Positions 36,946 through 48,393 of a stretch of DNA of 64,000 bases are shown here, one piece after another. The translations under genes were made by a program, and so were the position numbers. Positions within the stretch are counted from its first letter, which is position 1, and each line of letters opens with the position of its first letter. The stretch is from NCBI GenBank assembly GCA_943788095.1, contig CALSOZ010000001.1, positions 372,001-436,000 of the forward strand. The letters run 5' to 3'. A model generated the notes under the pieces. It searched no databases. It was not told the origin of the DNA and worked only from the letters and a program-made list of their open reading frames with translations. The DNA comes from an uncultured Flavobacteriaceae bacterium (lineage in GTDB: Bacteria; Bacteroidota; Bacteroidia; Flavobacteriales; Flavobacteriaceae).

Positions 36946-38272
36946 ATGAATATTACAAGAGAAAATATTGACACGTTAAATGCCGTTGTTAAGATTGATA
37001 TTGCGAAAGCTGATTATTCTGAAAACGTAGAGAAGATTTTAACAGACTACCGAAAAACAGCTAATATTCCTGGCTTTAGAAAAGGACAAGTTCCCATGGG
37101 CTTGGTTAAGAAGCAATACGGAAAAAAGGTATTGGCAGACGAAGTTAATAAAATCACTCCAAGAGGCTCTTGGAAAATACCTAACAGACGAAAAACTGGA
37201 TGTTTTAGGAAATCCGTTACCAAAAGCGCAAGATGATTTAGATTGGACTGCTGAGGATTTTTCGTTTGAATTTGAAATAGGATTGAGCCCAGAGTTTGAA
37301 TCAAATTAAAAGCAAAAAAAGCACTTACTAAGTATACCATTACTGCCGACAAAAAAATGATTGATGATCAAGTGATCAACATTCAAAAACAACACGGAAA
37401 GTTGGTAGCTAAAACCGAAGTTGAAACTAATGATGAGGTTACTGGTGTGTTTTTCAATGACGCAGAAGGTATCGAAGCGACTGCGACCTTGACTTTAGAC
37501 AAGCTAAAAGGAACATCAAATACAAAAGCATTTTTAGGAGCGAAAGTTGGTGATGTGTTGACTTTAGGGACTAAAGACTTATTCAACGATTCTCATGATT
37601 TGATGACCTACCTAAAAGTAGAGCACGATACCGCTCATGGGCTAGACATTCAAGTGACTTTTACCATTAGTGAAGTAAATTCAAGAGGCTTAGCAGATTT
37701 AGATCAAGATTTATTTGATAAATTATTTGGCCCAAGCGTGGTGACATCAGTGACAGAACTTAGAGCTAAAATTACAGAAGATGCTGAAAAGCAATTTGTA
37801 CAACAAGCAGATCAAAAATTCTTAAATGATGTTACAGAACATTTGGTAGAAAACACAAAGTTTGATTTACCAGTTCAGTTTCTTCAAAAATGGATTCAAA
37901 CAGCAGGTGAGACAGAATTAGACGAGGCTCAAGCCAAGGAGGAATTCGAAAAATCTGAAAAAAGTATGCGCTATCAATTAATTGAAAGTAAACTTATAGT
38001 GGACAACAGTCTTCAAGTAAACTTTGAAGATTTAAAAGCCTACACATCTGAAATGATCAAAGGGCAAATGGCGCAGTATGGACAAATGAACCCAACAGAA
38101 AAAGAAATTGAAGACATCGTTGCACGCGTGCTTTCAAATCAAGAAGAAGTGAAGCGTATTTCTGAGCAATTGACAAGTCAAAAATTATTAGATTTTTATA
38201 AGGAAAACGCAAATTTTAAAGATAAAAAACTATCCTATGATAGCCTTTGTTAAAGAAGTTTATGGGAAGTAG
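36946..38272 (+). CDS. tig: trigger factor (about three frameshifts)
   Basis: N-terminal ribosome-binding domain MNITRENIDTLNAVVKIDI with the signature GFRKGQVPMGLVKKQYG. The frame breaks near 37158 and 37300 and again near 38243. Correcting them gives LQEALGKYLTDEKLDVLG, KLKAKKALTKYTITADKK and a C-terminus FVKEVYGK. The chaperone/PPIase-like middle and C-terminal arms (37357-38240) read well. Restored, ~441 residues. First gene of the tig-clpP-clpX protein-quality unit. Confidence 0.9.
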
Positions 38273-38292
38273 TTTTTATAACTAATTTTGTA

Positions 38293-38320
38293 AAAGACAC
38301 TTCTTAGGAAGTGTTTTTTT
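38293..38320 (+). terminator. intrinsic terminator after tig
   Basis: ACACTTC pairs with GAAGTGT, followed by seven T. Confidence 0.75.
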
Positions 38321-38391
38321 ATACCTTTAAAACAAGTTTTAAATTAGAAATAGTTTTATATTTACATTCTAATAAACCAAAAACAAGCACA

Positions 38392-39078
38392 ATGGATTAC
38401 GGAAATGAATTCAAAAAATATGCTATCTCAGATCATGGGATTAGCAGTACTTATTATGATAAAATAGTAAGCAGTATGACGCCTACGGGTTTGACGCCAA
38501 ACATTATTGAAGAGCGCCAAATGAATGTGGCTGTTTTTGATGTATTTTCTAGACTAATGATGGATCGTATTATATTTATGGGTACGGCTATCAATGATCA
38601 AGTTGCCAATATTATTCAAGCGCAACTGTTGTTTTTAGAAAGCACAGATGCCACTAAAGACATTCAAATATATGTCAATTCTCCAGGTGGAAGTGTATAT
38701 GCTGGTTTAGGAATTTATGACACAATGCAATTGATTAAGCCAGATGTAGCAACGATTTGTACAGGAATGGCAGCTTCTATGGGAGCGGTATTACTATGTG
38801 CAGGTGCCAAAGGAAAACGTAGTGGATTAACACACTCAAGAGTTATGATCCATCAACCTTTAGGTGGTGCTCAAGGTCAAGCGAGTGATATCGAAATTAC
38901 GGCACGTGAAATTTTAATATTAAAAGAAGAACTTTATAAGATCATTAGTAAGCACTCGGGTCAAGATTATGACAAAGTGTACGCAGATAGTGATCGTGAC
39001 TATTGGATGAAATCTGATAAAGCTTTAGAATATGGAATGATTGATGAAATCTTATACACGAAGCTAAAAACCTACTAA
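38392..39078 (+). CDS. clpP: ATP-dependent Clp protease proteolytic subunit
   Basis: 228 residues from the ATG at 38392. NSPGGSVYAG, the nucleophile Ser129 in GMAASMGAVL and His154 in RVMIHQPLGG match ClpP. It forms the tetradecameric protease chamber. clpX follows 7 bp later. An upstream in-frame extension includes the tig terminator and was rejected. Confidence 0.95.
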   Translation: MDYGNEFKKYAISDHGISSTYYDKIVSSMTPTGLTPNIIEERQMNVAVFDVFSRLMMDRIIFMGTAINDQVANIIQAQLLFLESTDATKDIQIYVNSPGGSVYAGLGIYDTMQLIKPDVATICTGMAASMGAVLLCAGAKGKRSGLTHSRVMIHQPLGGAQGQASDIEITAREILILKEELYKIISKHSGQDYDKVYADSDRDYWMKSDKALEYGMIDEILYTKLKTY

Positions 39079-39085
39079 ACATGTT

Positions 39086-40317
39086 ATGGCAAAAGAAGAA
39101 TTAGATTGTTCATTTTGCGGCAAAAAAAAAGCCGATACTAACTTACTCATTGCAGGGATAGATGCTCATATTTGCGACCGTTGTATTGAGCAAGCCAATG
39201 GCATTGTCATTGAAGAATCGAAGCAAGATAATAGTACGGGCTTCACTTCAGATGTCATGCTAAAAAAGCCACAAGAAATCAAAGCCTTTTTGGACGCAGT
39301 ATATTATTGGTCAAGAACAAACCAAAAAAGTAATGTCTGTAGCGGTTTATAACCATTACAAACGATTATTGCAGCCGCCTAACGACGACGATATCGAAAT
39401 CCAAAAAAGTAATATTATTATGGTTGGGCAAACGGGGACTGGAAAAACTCTGATGGCCAAAACCATTGCGAAAATGCTCAATGTCCCTCTCGCTATTGTT
39501 GATGCTACAGTGCTTACAGAAGCAGGGTATGTTGGTGAAGATGTAGAAAGCATGCTTACACGTTTGCTTCAAGCGGCCGATTACGATCAAGAAAAAGCAG
39601 AACGTGGAATTGTATTTATTGATGAAATTGATAAAATTGCTCGAAAAAGCGACAATCCATCTATCACAAGAGATGTTTCTGGAGAAGGTGTTCAACAAGC
39701 CTTTTAAAATTATTAGAAGGAACTATTGTGAATGTGCCACCTAAAGGGGGACGAAAACATCCCGATCAAAAATTTATTGAAGTCAATACCGAAAACATCT
39801 TATTTATTGCTGGAGGTGCATTTGATGGGATCGATACGCATATTTCATAAGCGACTCAATATGCTGCTATTGGCTATAAAGCGTCTCATGATGAGGAACA
39901 AATTGATGACAGAAAATTTATTGCAATATATCATTCCAAAAGATTTAAAAGATTTTGGTTGATCCCTGAAATTATTGGACGTTTACCGTGCTTACTTACA
40001 TGAACCCTTTAGATGAAGAAACATTAAGAGCGATTCTTAACCGAGCCTAAAAATGCCATTGTAAAGCAGATACAAAACTTTTTGAAATGGATGAAATTGA
40101 CTTTCATTTAAAGATGATGCTTTAGATTTTATTGTTCAAAAAGCTGATTGAATACTAACTAGGAGCACGTGGATTACGATCTTTATGTGAAGAGATTTTA
40201 ACAGATGCCATGTTTGTGCTGCCAAGTAGTGATGAAACGAGTTTAGTTGTCGATAAGCGCTATGCAAAAAACATCTTGACGCAACACAATTGAAAACGCC
40301 TCAAAGCAGTTTCTTAA
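39086..40317 (+). CDS. clpX: Clp protease ATP-binding subunit (many frameshifts)
   Basis: N-terminal zinc finger (CSFCGKKKA...ICDRC), then [19 protein letters not shown], Walker [25 protein letters not shown], Walker [28 protein letters not shown] and [15 protein letters not shown] are all recoverable, but in different frames. About ten single-base shifts occur between 39313 and 40295. The protein end (LKRLKAVS) is also recognisable. Restored, about 410 residues. The unfoldase that feeds ClpP. The density of shifts with preserved codons points to sequence error rather than decay. Confidence 0.88.
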
Positions 40318-41823
40318 TTAATTTCTAAGAGTTCTTCTAAAAATTGACGAGAATTGGACAGTCGTGGTACTTTATGTTGACCGCCTAATTTATTGTTTGC
40401 GTTTCATCCATTTGTAAAAAACCCTGTTGTGCTATGAATTTTAGGGTTGTTGAGCGTAATATTGTTGTAGCGTTTGGCTTCATAATCAGAATTTAAGATT
40501 TTAAAGAATTATCTAAAAGTTCTCCAAAATAGTTAAGATCTTTGGGCGGTGTTTTAAATTCAATAATCCATTCGTGGCCTCCTTTAGAGTTTTCCTTCCA
40601 TAAATATGGGGGCGACGGTATATTCGATGATCTCACTATTGGTTTTTTGTGTGACTATCTTTAAAGCTTTATCGGTGTTTTCAATGATCAATTCTTCGCC
40701 AAAAACATTGATAAAATGCTTGGTGCGCCCCGTGACTTTGATGCGATAGGGGTTTGTGGAAGTAAAGGTCACTGTATCCCCTATTTTGTAGCGCCACAAA
40801 CCAGCATTAGTAGTGATCACAATCGCATAATTTTCTCCTGTTTCAACTTCAGATAACGGAATTATTTTTTCAGCAGCAGAGCCATACGTTTTCATTGGAA
40901 TGAATTCATAAAATATGCCGTAATCCAACATCAATAAAAGCTCATCCGATTGGTTGCGGTCTTGAATGGCAAAAAAGCCTTCAGAAGCATTATAAATTTC
41001 GTAATATTTAACGGACGTTGAAGGAATGATCGATTTAAATTGATCGACATACGGTAAAAAACTAACGCCCCCATGAAAGTAGACCTCCAAGTTTGGCCAA
41101 ACGTCCAAAATTGTTTTTTTTCCAGAAGTTTCTAAAACTGAGTTCAGAAGCACCAACATCCAAGATGGAACCCCCGCAAGACTGGTCACATTCTCATTCA
41201 TGGTTTCATTGACAATGGCTTGCATTTTATATTCCCAATCGCTCATTAAAGAGACCTTGTTGCTTGGTGTGCTGCTAAATTCTGCCCAAAAAGGCATGTT
41301 GTCTATTAAAATAGCTGATAAATCGCCAAAAACAGTTCCGTTTTCTTCATAGAGTTCACTGCTACCACCCAAGACGTAAATTTTTCCCGTCAAACAGGGT
41401 GGAGTTTTCATTGTTATTCAAATACATGCACAGTAAATCTTTTCCAGCGGCGTAGTGACAGTCTTCTAAAGAATCGGTACTCACAGGGATAAATTTACTT
41501 TTCGCATTGGTTGTTCCGCTCGATTTTGCAAACCACTTTATCGGTTTTGGCCAAAATATATTTTTCTCCCCTTTTCGAGACCGTTCAATTAAATTTTGAT
41601 AATCTTCATAGCTCGATACTGGAACGCGTTGTGAAAAATCGCGGTAATTACGAATCGATTTAAAATCATAATTTTTTCCAATTTCAGTGCCTTTAGAAAT
41701 GGAAATAAGGTTCATAAGCAGCTCATTTTGAACTTCATGAGGGTATTTCAGAAACAAATCAATTTGATGAAAACGTTTCTTTAAAAACCAGGACGCCACA
41801 GAATTTACCAATGGTATTGCCAT
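40314..41823 (-). CDS. GH3 auxin-responsive-promoter-like adenylating enzyme (several frameshifts)
   Basis: Convergent with clpX and overlapping its stop. Start MAIPLVNSVASWFLKKR, then KWFAKSSGTTNAKSKFIPV (ATP/AMP loop typical of GH3), LFDGKIYVLGGSS, EIYNASEGFFAIQD, LLMLDYGIFYEFIP and LWRYKIGDTV. The C-terminal NNKLGGQHKVPRLSN is recovered after 40584. Breaks lie near 41400 and at several sites in 40380-40590. Plant GH3 enzymes conjugate acyl acids to amino acids; the bacterial substrate is unknown. Confidence 0.82.
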
Positions 41824-41868
41824 ATAATTGTATATATTTACAATGCTAAATGTAATAAAAATCTGCTA

Positions 41869-42663
41869 ATGCTGTATCAAGGAGTTTTGACTAAAATGGA
41901 AACAGAGATTTCCAAGCCTATTCAATATTTTTTAGTGCTCGAAAATGATGTCCTAAACATGAATCAATTGCTAAATAAGACGCTCACATTGTCGTTCGTC
42001 AAATATCAGTGTTTGAATTGCAGCAGTGAAGCCCCTATTTTCAGACAAGGGTTTTGTAAATCTTGTTTTTTCGAATTACCACAAGCAGCCGATTGGATCA
42101 TGCGACCAGAACTAAGCAAGGCACATCTCGATCAGGAAGAGCGCGATTTGGAGTATGAAAAGCGTGTGCAGCTTCAGCCTCACATTGTGTATTTGGCCAA
42201 TTCTAGCAATGTGAAAGTTGGGGTGACCCGTAAAACCCAAGTGCCTACACGTTGGATTGATCAAGGAGCCCAAGAGGCTCTCGAAATTGTAGAAGTCCCA
42301 AACCGCTATTTGGCAGGAGTGACAGAAGTTGCACTTAAAAAATTTGTGAGCGATAAAACCAATTGGCGTGAAATGCTCAAGGGTACAGCTACGGATGAAA
42401 GCTTAGAAGACTGGCGACAGCGCTTAGAAACCTACATCCCTGAAGAAACGAAATCCTATTTTTTAGCCAATCAAAAATCACTTAAATTAGAATTCCCTGT
42501 TCATCAATATCCCGAAAAGCCAAAAAGCTTGAACCTTAGCAAAACGCCGGTTTACTCAGGGATTTTGAAAGGGATTAAAGGGCAGTATCTTATTTTTGAA
42601 GATAATACCGTATTTAATGTCCGTAGTAATGAAGGTTTGGTTGTGGGATTAGACCTCTCTTAA
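41869..42663 (+). CDS. DUF2797 domain protein
   Basis: 264 residues. A four-cysteine zinc-like site (CLNCSS...GFCKSCFFE, ~50-70) is followed by HIVYLANSSNVKVGVTRKTQVPTRWIDQGA, the defining DUF2797 segment. No function is known. Divergent from the GH3-like gene with a 45-bp promoter gap. Its C-terminus overlaps the 3' end of the transporter gene by 15 bp. Confidence 0.85.
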   Translation: MLYQGVLTKMETEISKPIQYFLVLENDVLNMNQLLNKTLTLSFVKYQCLNCSSEAPIFRQGFCKSCFFELPQAADWIMRPELSKAHLDQEERDLEYEKRVQLQPHIVYLANSSNVKVGVTRKTQVPTRWIDQGAQEALEIVEVPNRYLAGVTEVALKKFVSDKTNWREMLKGTATDESLEDWRQRLETYIPEETKSYFLANQKSLKLEFPVHQYPEKPKSLNLSKTPVYSGILKGIKGQYLIFEDNTVFNVRSNEGLVVGLDLS

Positions 42664-43402
42664 TCGAGGCAAATTTCTTCGTGGTCTTTCTAATCTAAAT
42701 CGCTTTTTAAACCAATAAACACCGAGGTATAAAAACGGTGTATCCAAAGCGGCGATGATTACTTTAAAAGCAACGCCAGCAACGAGGAGTCCTAAGAACA
42801 AATGCCACTCAATTTCACCAAACAAACAGAGCAACACTAGAACAGTTGCTGTATCTATAAATTGAGATAAAAAGGTAGAGCAATTATTTCGTAGCCAGAG
42901 GTGTTTTCCTTTTGTGAGTTGTTTCCAGTAATGGTAAATTTGAATATCTATAAACTGGGCAAACAGAGTACGCAAGCATACTTGCTAATACAGCGACTGA
43001 AGTGCTTCCAAACACCTCCGAAAACATACCATCTGATACTGGCGACCAGTCGGTTGCGGGGACTCTATTGGCAATAAAAACAATCCCCATAGCAAAAAAG
43101 GACGCAAAAACGCCGCCAACAACGACCTCATTGGCCTTTTGTTTCCCGTAAATCTCACTAATCAAATCAGTAATTAAAAATGTAATTGGGTACGGCAAAA
43201 TTCCGACGGAAACCTCAAATAATTGGACCCCAAAAATGGGCGTTTCTATTGGATAGAAATAAAAGAATTTTTTAAAAATTAAATTAGAGACCACCAAAGA
43301 GGTAATAAATAATATTCCAAGAAGTAAATAAATACGTCTTGCCAAAAGGGTCTCTTTGATTGTCATGTAAATTGTCAATAAATACTTTGGTAAAGATATC
43401 AT
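42649..43402 (-). CDS. yhhQ: queuosine precursor transporter, YhhQ/VUT family (one frameshift)
   Basis: Two frames (42884-43402 and 42649-42975) join at about 42972. Six or so transmembrane helices are visible, with the family motifs YPITFLITDLISEIYGK, then LAQFIDIQIYHYWK and LSQFIDTATVLVLL. YhhQ-type proteins import the 7-deazaguanine precursor of queuosine. Restored, ~250 residues. The 15-bp overlap with the DUF2797 gene is tail to tail. Confidence 0.85.
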
Positions 43403-43436
43403 ATTAATTTTTCTTTTACTTAATTTGCTAGATCAT

Positions 43437-44571
43437 ATGACGCACAAACAAACGGTTTTAATTGGGATTGGAAGTAACACAGGGGATAAACTAAATCACC
43501 TTCAAATGGCGGTGGATGCTATTCACACACAAATTGGAAGTATCGATCAAATATCAAAGCTGTGTCAAACGCCTGCATTAGGCTTTGAGGGAGCTGATTT
43601 TATTAATGGATGCCTAAAAGTAACCACACAATTGGAGGCCACACAAGTACTTGAAAAACTACTAATTATCGAGAAAAACTTGGGACGAACGCGTCACGAT
43701 GACGGTCAGTACCACTCGCGGACCATCGATCTAGATTTGTTGTTTTATGGAACCTTGATTTCTAAATCAGAGCGCTTAGAATTGCCACACCCCAGACTGC
43801 ACGAACGGCGTTTTGTGTTGCAGCCGCTTAATGGATCTTGCCGCCCGATTTTGAACATCCTGCTCTAAAACACATCCATCGAGCACAGCTGCTCGAAATC
43901 TGCAATGATGAGAGCTCTGTTGACGCCTTTGGAGGACCGGCTGACAAACCCGATGCTTAGCCTTTGATTTTTCAAACTATAATTTTATTGCTATTGAAGG
44001 GAACATAGGTGCTGGAAAAACCAGTTTGGCACACATGATGTCTCATGATTTTAATGCCAAAAAAATTCTGGAGCGTTTTGCAGACAATCCGTTTTTACCA
44101 AAATTCTATGAAGATCCGACTCGCTATGCCTTTACTTTAGAAATGTCGTTTTTGGCCGATCGCTATCAACAAATATCAGATGATTTATCGCAGTTAGATT
44201 TATTTAAAGATTTTATTGTGAGTGATTACGACGTGTTTAAGTCGCTTATTTTTTCAAAAATCACCTTAAGTGAGGATGAATTTATGTTGTATCGAAAATT
44301 GTTTTATCAGTTTTATAAAGACATTGCACGACCTGATTTATACATTTACCTCTATCAAAATACCGAGCGCTTACAAGAGAACATCCGACTTAGAGGGCGG
44401 GACTACGAGCAAACCATCGAGTCGAGTTATTTGGACAAAATCAATTCAGGGTATCTTGAATTCATTCAGAAGCATCCGGAGTTTAATGTGAAAATTATTG
44501 ATATTTCGAACCGGGATTTTATCAAAAACCGGATGGATTACCTTTGGATTTTAGAACAAATCTGTTCTTAA
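43437..44571 (+). CDS. folK: FolK-deoxynucleoside kinase fusion (two to three frameshifts)
   Basis: Residues 1-~140 are 7,8-dihydro-6-hydroxymethylpterin pyrophosphokinase: IGIGSNTGDKLNHLQ, HSRTIDLDLLFYG and HPRLHERRFVLQPL. After shifts near 43855 and 43945, a deoxynucleoside kinase domain follows: P-loop FIAIEGNIGAGKTSLA, ERFADNPFLPKFYEDP and LRGRDYEQ. The sequence between (DFEHPALKHIHRAQLLEICN) shows the two were one polypeptide, as in other Flavobacteria. Folate synthesis and nucleoside salvage are thus physically joined. Restored, ~378 residues. Confidence 0.85.
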
Positions 44572-45095
44572 CTCATTTTACTAAATACATCCCAAAGAAC
44601 CACCCCACAACTCACCGAAATATTTAGGGAATGTTTGGTGCCATATTGCGGAATTTCAATCACATCGTCACTGAGATTTACGACTTCTTGAGACACGCCT
44701 TTTACTTCGTTTCCAAAAATTAAAGCATAAGTTTGGTTGGGTTTGGGTGAGAATTCATTTAAAAGAGTCGCATTTTCGGCTTGTTCAATGGAAATCACTT
44801 TTATGCTATCGGCTTGTAATTTTTGTACAAGTTCGAGGGTGCTAGAGGCATATTCCCAATCCACAGATTCGGTACTTCCCAAAGCTGTTTTTTGAATGTC
44901 TTTATGAGGTGGTGTGGCGGTGATACCACAAAGATAAATTTTCTCAATCCGAAACGCATCACTGGTTCTAAACACGCTTCCAATATTATTTAAACTTCGA
45001 ATGTTATCCAAAACCACAATCAAAGGCGTTTTTGTAACGGCCTTAAATCCTTCTACTGATAAACGCTCTAACTCGCTGTTTTCTAACTTTCGCAT
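44568..45095 (-). CDS. TrmH/SpoU-family RNA 2'-O-methyltransferase
   Basis: 175 residues from the ATG at 45095. SPOUT motifs: VVLDNIRSLNNIGSVFRTSDAF, FGNEVKGVS and IPQYGTKHSLNISVSCGVVLW, the knotted AdoMet site. It methylates ribose in tRNA or rRNA; the exact site is not inferable. A longer N-terminus to 45173 is open but lacks family support. It overlaps the end of the folK fusion by 4 bp and is divergent from mutS. Confidence 0.88.
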   Translation of the reverse strand: MRKLENSELERLSVEGFKAVTKTPLIVVLDNIRSLNNIGSVFRTSDAFRIEKIYLCGITATPPHKDIQKTALGSTESVDWEYASSTLELVQKLQADSIKVISIEQAENATLLNEFSPKPNQTYALIFGNEVKGVSQEVVNLSDDVIEIPQYGTKHSLNISVSCGVVLWDVFSKMS

Positions 45096-45200
45096 CCGTG
45101 TTTTAAATCTTAATAAACTTAGTTTTATAAAAAGGCTAAAATTAATTACTTTAGCATTCTTACTTCCGTACAAAAGTAAGCTATAAAAATCAAAAACCCA

Positions 45201-47810
45201 TTGGCAAAAAAAGCGAAGAAAGTCACGCCTTTAATGAAACAATACAATGCGATTAAGGTCAAGTACCCTGATGCCTTGCTGTTGTTCCGAGTGGGCGATT
45301 TTTATGAAACTTTTGGGAGTGATGCGGTCAAGGCGGCAAATATATTAGATATTATTCTGACCAAGCGTGGCGCCGGTAGCGAGAGTGAAACCGAATTGGC
45401 GGGATTTCCACACCATTCGCTCAATACCTACTTGCCAAAACTGGTCAAGGCCGGAGAACGGGTTGCCATTTGTGATCAATTAGAAGATCCCAAACTCACC
45501 AAATCGATTGTCAAGCGAGGCGTTACCGAACTCGTTACGCCTGGGGTGGCGCTGAATGATGAGGTGTTGAGCTCTAAAACCAATAATTTTTTAGCGGCGG
45601 TTTATTTTGGGAAAACCATCGGAGTGGCGTTTTTAGATGTGTCCACAGGTGAATTTCTCACCGCACAAGGCTCCGCTGAATATATAGGAAAACTCCTTCA
45701 AAATTTCAACCCGAGTGAAGTCCTTATAGAAAAACAAAAGCGAACGCTTTTTAATGAAACTTTTGGGACTGATTTTCATTCGTTTTACTTAGAAGGTTGG
45801 GTCTTTCAGGACGATTATGCCAACGAAACCCTTTGTAAACACTTTCAAACTAAAACCCTTAAAGGCTTTGGAATTGAAGCCTTGGTACAAGGGATTGTGG
45901 CTTCTGGCGCGGTGATGCATTATTTGGCAGAAACCCAACATCACAAGCTACAGCACATTACCGCGATTGAACGTATTTTAGAAGGCGACTATGTATGGAT
46001 GGATAAATTTACCATTCGAAATTTAGAGTTGTACCATTCCACCAATACCAATGCGGTGACCTTAATTGATGTGATCGATCACACGATTTCGCCTATGGGC
46101 GGACGGCTTTTAAAACGCTGGTTGGCATTGCCTTTAAAGTCACAAGAAAAAATTAAAGCACGCCACGAAGTGGTGCAGTATTTTTTGGATCATGAAGAAG
46201 CGCTTCAGAGAACACAAAACTACATCAAACAAGTGGGTGATTTGGAACGTCTCATTTCTAAAGTGGCGACTGCCAAAGTGAATCCTCGCGAAGTGGTGCA
46301 GTTAAAAAATTCCTTGGAAGCCATTATACCCATCAAAGCCTTGGCGTCTCATTGTGAGAATGCCGATTTAAAACGCATTGGCGAACAGTTTCAAAGCTGT
46401 GAGTTGTTGCGAGAAAAAATTAAAGCAACGCTTAATGAAGATGCGCCCGTAAATATCCTCAAAGGCAATAGTATTGCATCTTCTGCGTCAGAAGAATTGG
46501 AAAGTTTACGCGCGATTGCATTTTCTGGAAAGGATTATTTAAATAAAATGTTGGAACGTGAGAGTGCCGCCACAGGAATTACATCGCTCAAAATCGCTTC
46601 CAATAATGTGTTTGGCTACTATATTGAAGTTCGGAATTCGCATAAAGACAAGGTGCCAGAAAGCTGGATTCGAAAGCAAACTTTGGTCAATGCCGAACGT
46701 TATATTACTGAAGAATTGAAGGAATACGAAGCTAAAATATTAGGGGCTGAAGATCGTATTTTAGAGATCGAACAAACGCTGTTTTCTGAGCTGGTTCTTT
46801 GGATGCATTCGTATATTTTGGAGGTGCAGCAAAATGCTCAGCTGATTGCACAATTGGATTGTTTGGGATCTTTTGCACATTTGGCACAACACAACAACTA
46901 TGTGTATCCCGAAATGGATGAATCCTTTGATTTAGACATCAAACAAGGACGTCACCCGGTGATTGAAAAGCAGTTGCCGTTGGGGGAATCCTATGTGGCG
47001 AATGATGTGTTTTTAGATCGAACCACCCAGCAAATTATTATGATTACCGGGCCTAATATGTCTGGAAAGTCGGCTATTTTACGGCAAACCGCTTTGATTG
47101 TATTACTGGCTCAAATCGGAAGTTTTGTCCCTGCTCAAAGTGCGCGGATTGGGTTGATTGATAAACTTTTTACAAGGGTAGGGGCGAGTGATAATATATC
47201 TATGGGCGAGTCCACCTTTATGGTAGAAATGAATGAAACCGCATCGATCTTAAACAATGTCTCGGAACGCAGTTTGGTGTTGTTGGACGAAATTGGACGT
47301 GGGACCAGTACCTACGATGGAATTTCAATTGCTTGGGCGATTAGCGAATACTTGCACGAACATCCGTCACACTCCAAAACCTTATTTGCAACCCACTACC
47401 ACGAGTTAAACGAAATGACGGAAACCTTTGATCGCATTAAAAATTATAATGTGTCTGTCAAAGAGTTGAAAGACAATGTCTTGTTTTTACGAACGTTGGT
47501 AAAGGGAGGTAGTCACCACAGTTTTGGGATTCATGTGGCAAAAATGGCGGGGATGCCGCCACAGGTTTTACACCGCGCGCAACAAATTTTGAAGCAGTTG
47601 GAGAAATCTCATTCGAGTGATGAGCTGACGGCCAAAGTCAAAGACTTAGACGGAGAGATGCAACTGAGCTTTTTCAATTTGGACGATCCTATCCTAGAGG
47701 CTTTGAAATCGGATATTGAGGCGATTGATATCGATACCTTAACACCCGTTGAGGCCTTGATGAAATTGAATGAAATCAAACGGATGTTGACCAAAAAGAA
47801 AAGAGGATAA
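45201..47810 (+). CDS. mutS: DNA mismatch repair protein MutS
   Basis: 869 residues with a TTG start placing [19 protein letters not shown] first. Mismatch-recognition [10 protein letters not shown], connector and lever domains, Walker [32 protein letters not shown] and Walker [15 protein letters not shown], then a dimerisation tail. Intact, in contrast to the frame-broken genes just upstream, which argues against whole-region decay. Confidence 0.96.
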   Translation: MAKKAKKVTPLMKQYNAIKVKYPDALLLFRVGDFYETFGSDAVKAANILDIILTKRGAGSESETELAGFPHHSLNTYLPKLVKAGERVAICDQLEDPKLTKSIVKRGVTELVTPGVALNDEVLSSKTNNFLAAVYFGKTIGVAFLDVSTGEFLTAQGSAEYIGKLLQNFNPSEVLIEKQKRTLFNETFGTDFHSFYLEGWVFQDDYANETLCKHFQTKTLKGFGIEALVQGIVASGAVMHYLAETQHHKLQHITAIERILEGDYVWMDKFTIRNLELYHSTNTNAVTLIDVIDHTISPMGGRLLKRWLALPLKSQEKIKARHEVVQYFLDHEEALQRTQNYIKQVGDLERLISKVATAKVNPREVVQLKNSLEAIIPIKALASHCENADLKRIGEQFQSCELLREKIKATLNEDAPVNILKGNSIASSASEELESLRAIAFSGKDYLNKMLERESAATGITSLKIASNNVFGYYIEVRNSHKDKVPESWIRKQTLVNAERYITEELKEYEAKILGAEDRILEIEQTLFSELVLWMHSYILEVQQNAQLIAQLDCLGSFAHLAQHNNYVYPEMDESFDLDIKQGRHPVIEKQLPLGESYVANDVFLDRTTQQIIMITGPNMSGKSAILRQTALIVLLAQIGSFVPAQSARIGLIDKLFTRVGASDNISMGESTFMVEMNETASILNNVSERSLVLLDEIGRGTSTYDGISIAWAISEYLHEHPSHSKTLFATHYHELNEMTETFDRIKNYNVSVKELKDNVLFLRTLVKGGSHHSFGIHVAKMAGMPPQVLHRAQQILKQLEKSHSSDELTAKVKDLDGEMQLSFFNLDDPILEALKSDIEAIDIDTLTPVEALMKLNEIKRMLTKKKRG

Positions 47811-47897
47811 AAAGTTTAAAAAAACTTTGCTATTCTAAGAATTGTATTAAATTTGCACCTCTCTATACAATAGTAGAGAAACGTTCATTACAAAATT

Positions 47898-47969
47898 GCG
47901 AAAGTAGCTCAGGGGTAGAGCATCACCTTGCCAAGGTGGGGGTCGCGAGTTCAAATCTCGTCTTTCGCT
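47898..47969 (+). tRNA. tRNA-Gly (GCC)
   Basis: Acceptor GCGAAAG/CTTTCGC, D-arm GCTC..GAGC, anticodon loop TTGCCAA (GCC) and T-arm GCGAG/CTCGT are seen, with discriminator T and no encoded CCA. Its last 24 bases recur at 48058-48081. Confidence 0.93.
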
Positions 47970-48038
47970 CATGTTAATTAAATTTGTTTTTAACTATAGA
48001 GTTGTAAGATGAAGAGCTATAAAGCGACCAAGGTCGCG

Positions 48039-48058
48039 CCTGCCTGCCGGCAGGCAGG
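48039..48058. repeat. 20-bp GC-rich perfect palindrome
   Basis: CCTGCCTGCC followed by its exact reverse complement. Very GC-rich against the AT-rich surroundings, and joined directly to the duplicated tRNA-Gly tail, so it resembles a REP-like or insertion-scar palindrome. Confidence 0.7.
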
Positions 48059-48081
48059 AGTTCAAATCTCGTCTTTCGCTC
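48058..48081 (+). repeat. duplicate of tRNA-Gly 3' end
   Basis: 24 bases identical to 47947-47970 (T-arm 3' part and acceptor), without the 5' tRNA half. It fits an att remnant or duplication scar. Confidence 0.75.
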
Positions 48082-48109
48082 TGAAACTTTTTTTAAAATA
48101 TACCAAGAT

Positions 48110-48193
48110 GCTGAAGTGGTGGAATTGGTAGACACGTTGGACTTAAAATCCAATGTCCTTTGGGACGTACGGGTTCAAGTCCCGTCTTCAGTA
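48110..48193 (+). tRNA. tRNA-Leu (TAA)
   Basis: A class II tRNA with long variable arm (TGTCCTTTGGGACG). Acceptor GCTGAAG/CTTCAGT, anticodon stem TTGGA/TCCAA with loop CTTAAAA (TAA), T-arm ACGGG/CCCGT. CCA is not encoded. A terminator follows. Confidence 0.93.
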
Positions 48194-48199
48194 CAGATG

Positions 48200-48229
48200 A
48201 AAAGCCGAAACAAACGTTTCGGCTTTTTT
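48200..48229 (+). terminator. terminator after tRNA-Leu
   Basis: AAAAGCCGAAAC pairs with GTTTCGGCTTTT, followed by T. Confidence 0.75.
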
Positions 48230-48339
48230 GATTCCTGTAACGAGTAAAGCTTGCTTTAATGAGTTTAAGGAAATAAAAAATAAGCTGCATAGTGGCGTCG
48301 GCTTTTTTCAAAATGTTGATTCTGGGACTCAGCGCAGCT

Positions 48340-48393
48340 AAGTCCCGTCTTCAGTACAGATGAAAAGCCGAAACGAAAGTTTCGGCTTTTTTG
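48340..48393 (+). repeat. duplicate of tRNA-Leu 3' end plus its terminator
   Basis: 54 bases matching 48177-48230 with two differences in the terminator loop. It has no 5' tRNA half. The 109 bp between the copies hold no gene. A second terminator copy lies within it (48363-48392). Confidence 0.8.

Noticed and set aside
39086-40317. clpX as a genuine pseudogene
   Set aside because: Motifs remain intact in shifted frames, with few substitutions; the same error type occurs in neighbouring essential genes.
48020-48081. A second tRNA-Gly gene
   Set aside because: Only the 3' tail is present; the 5' half is replaced by a hairpin and the GC palindrome.
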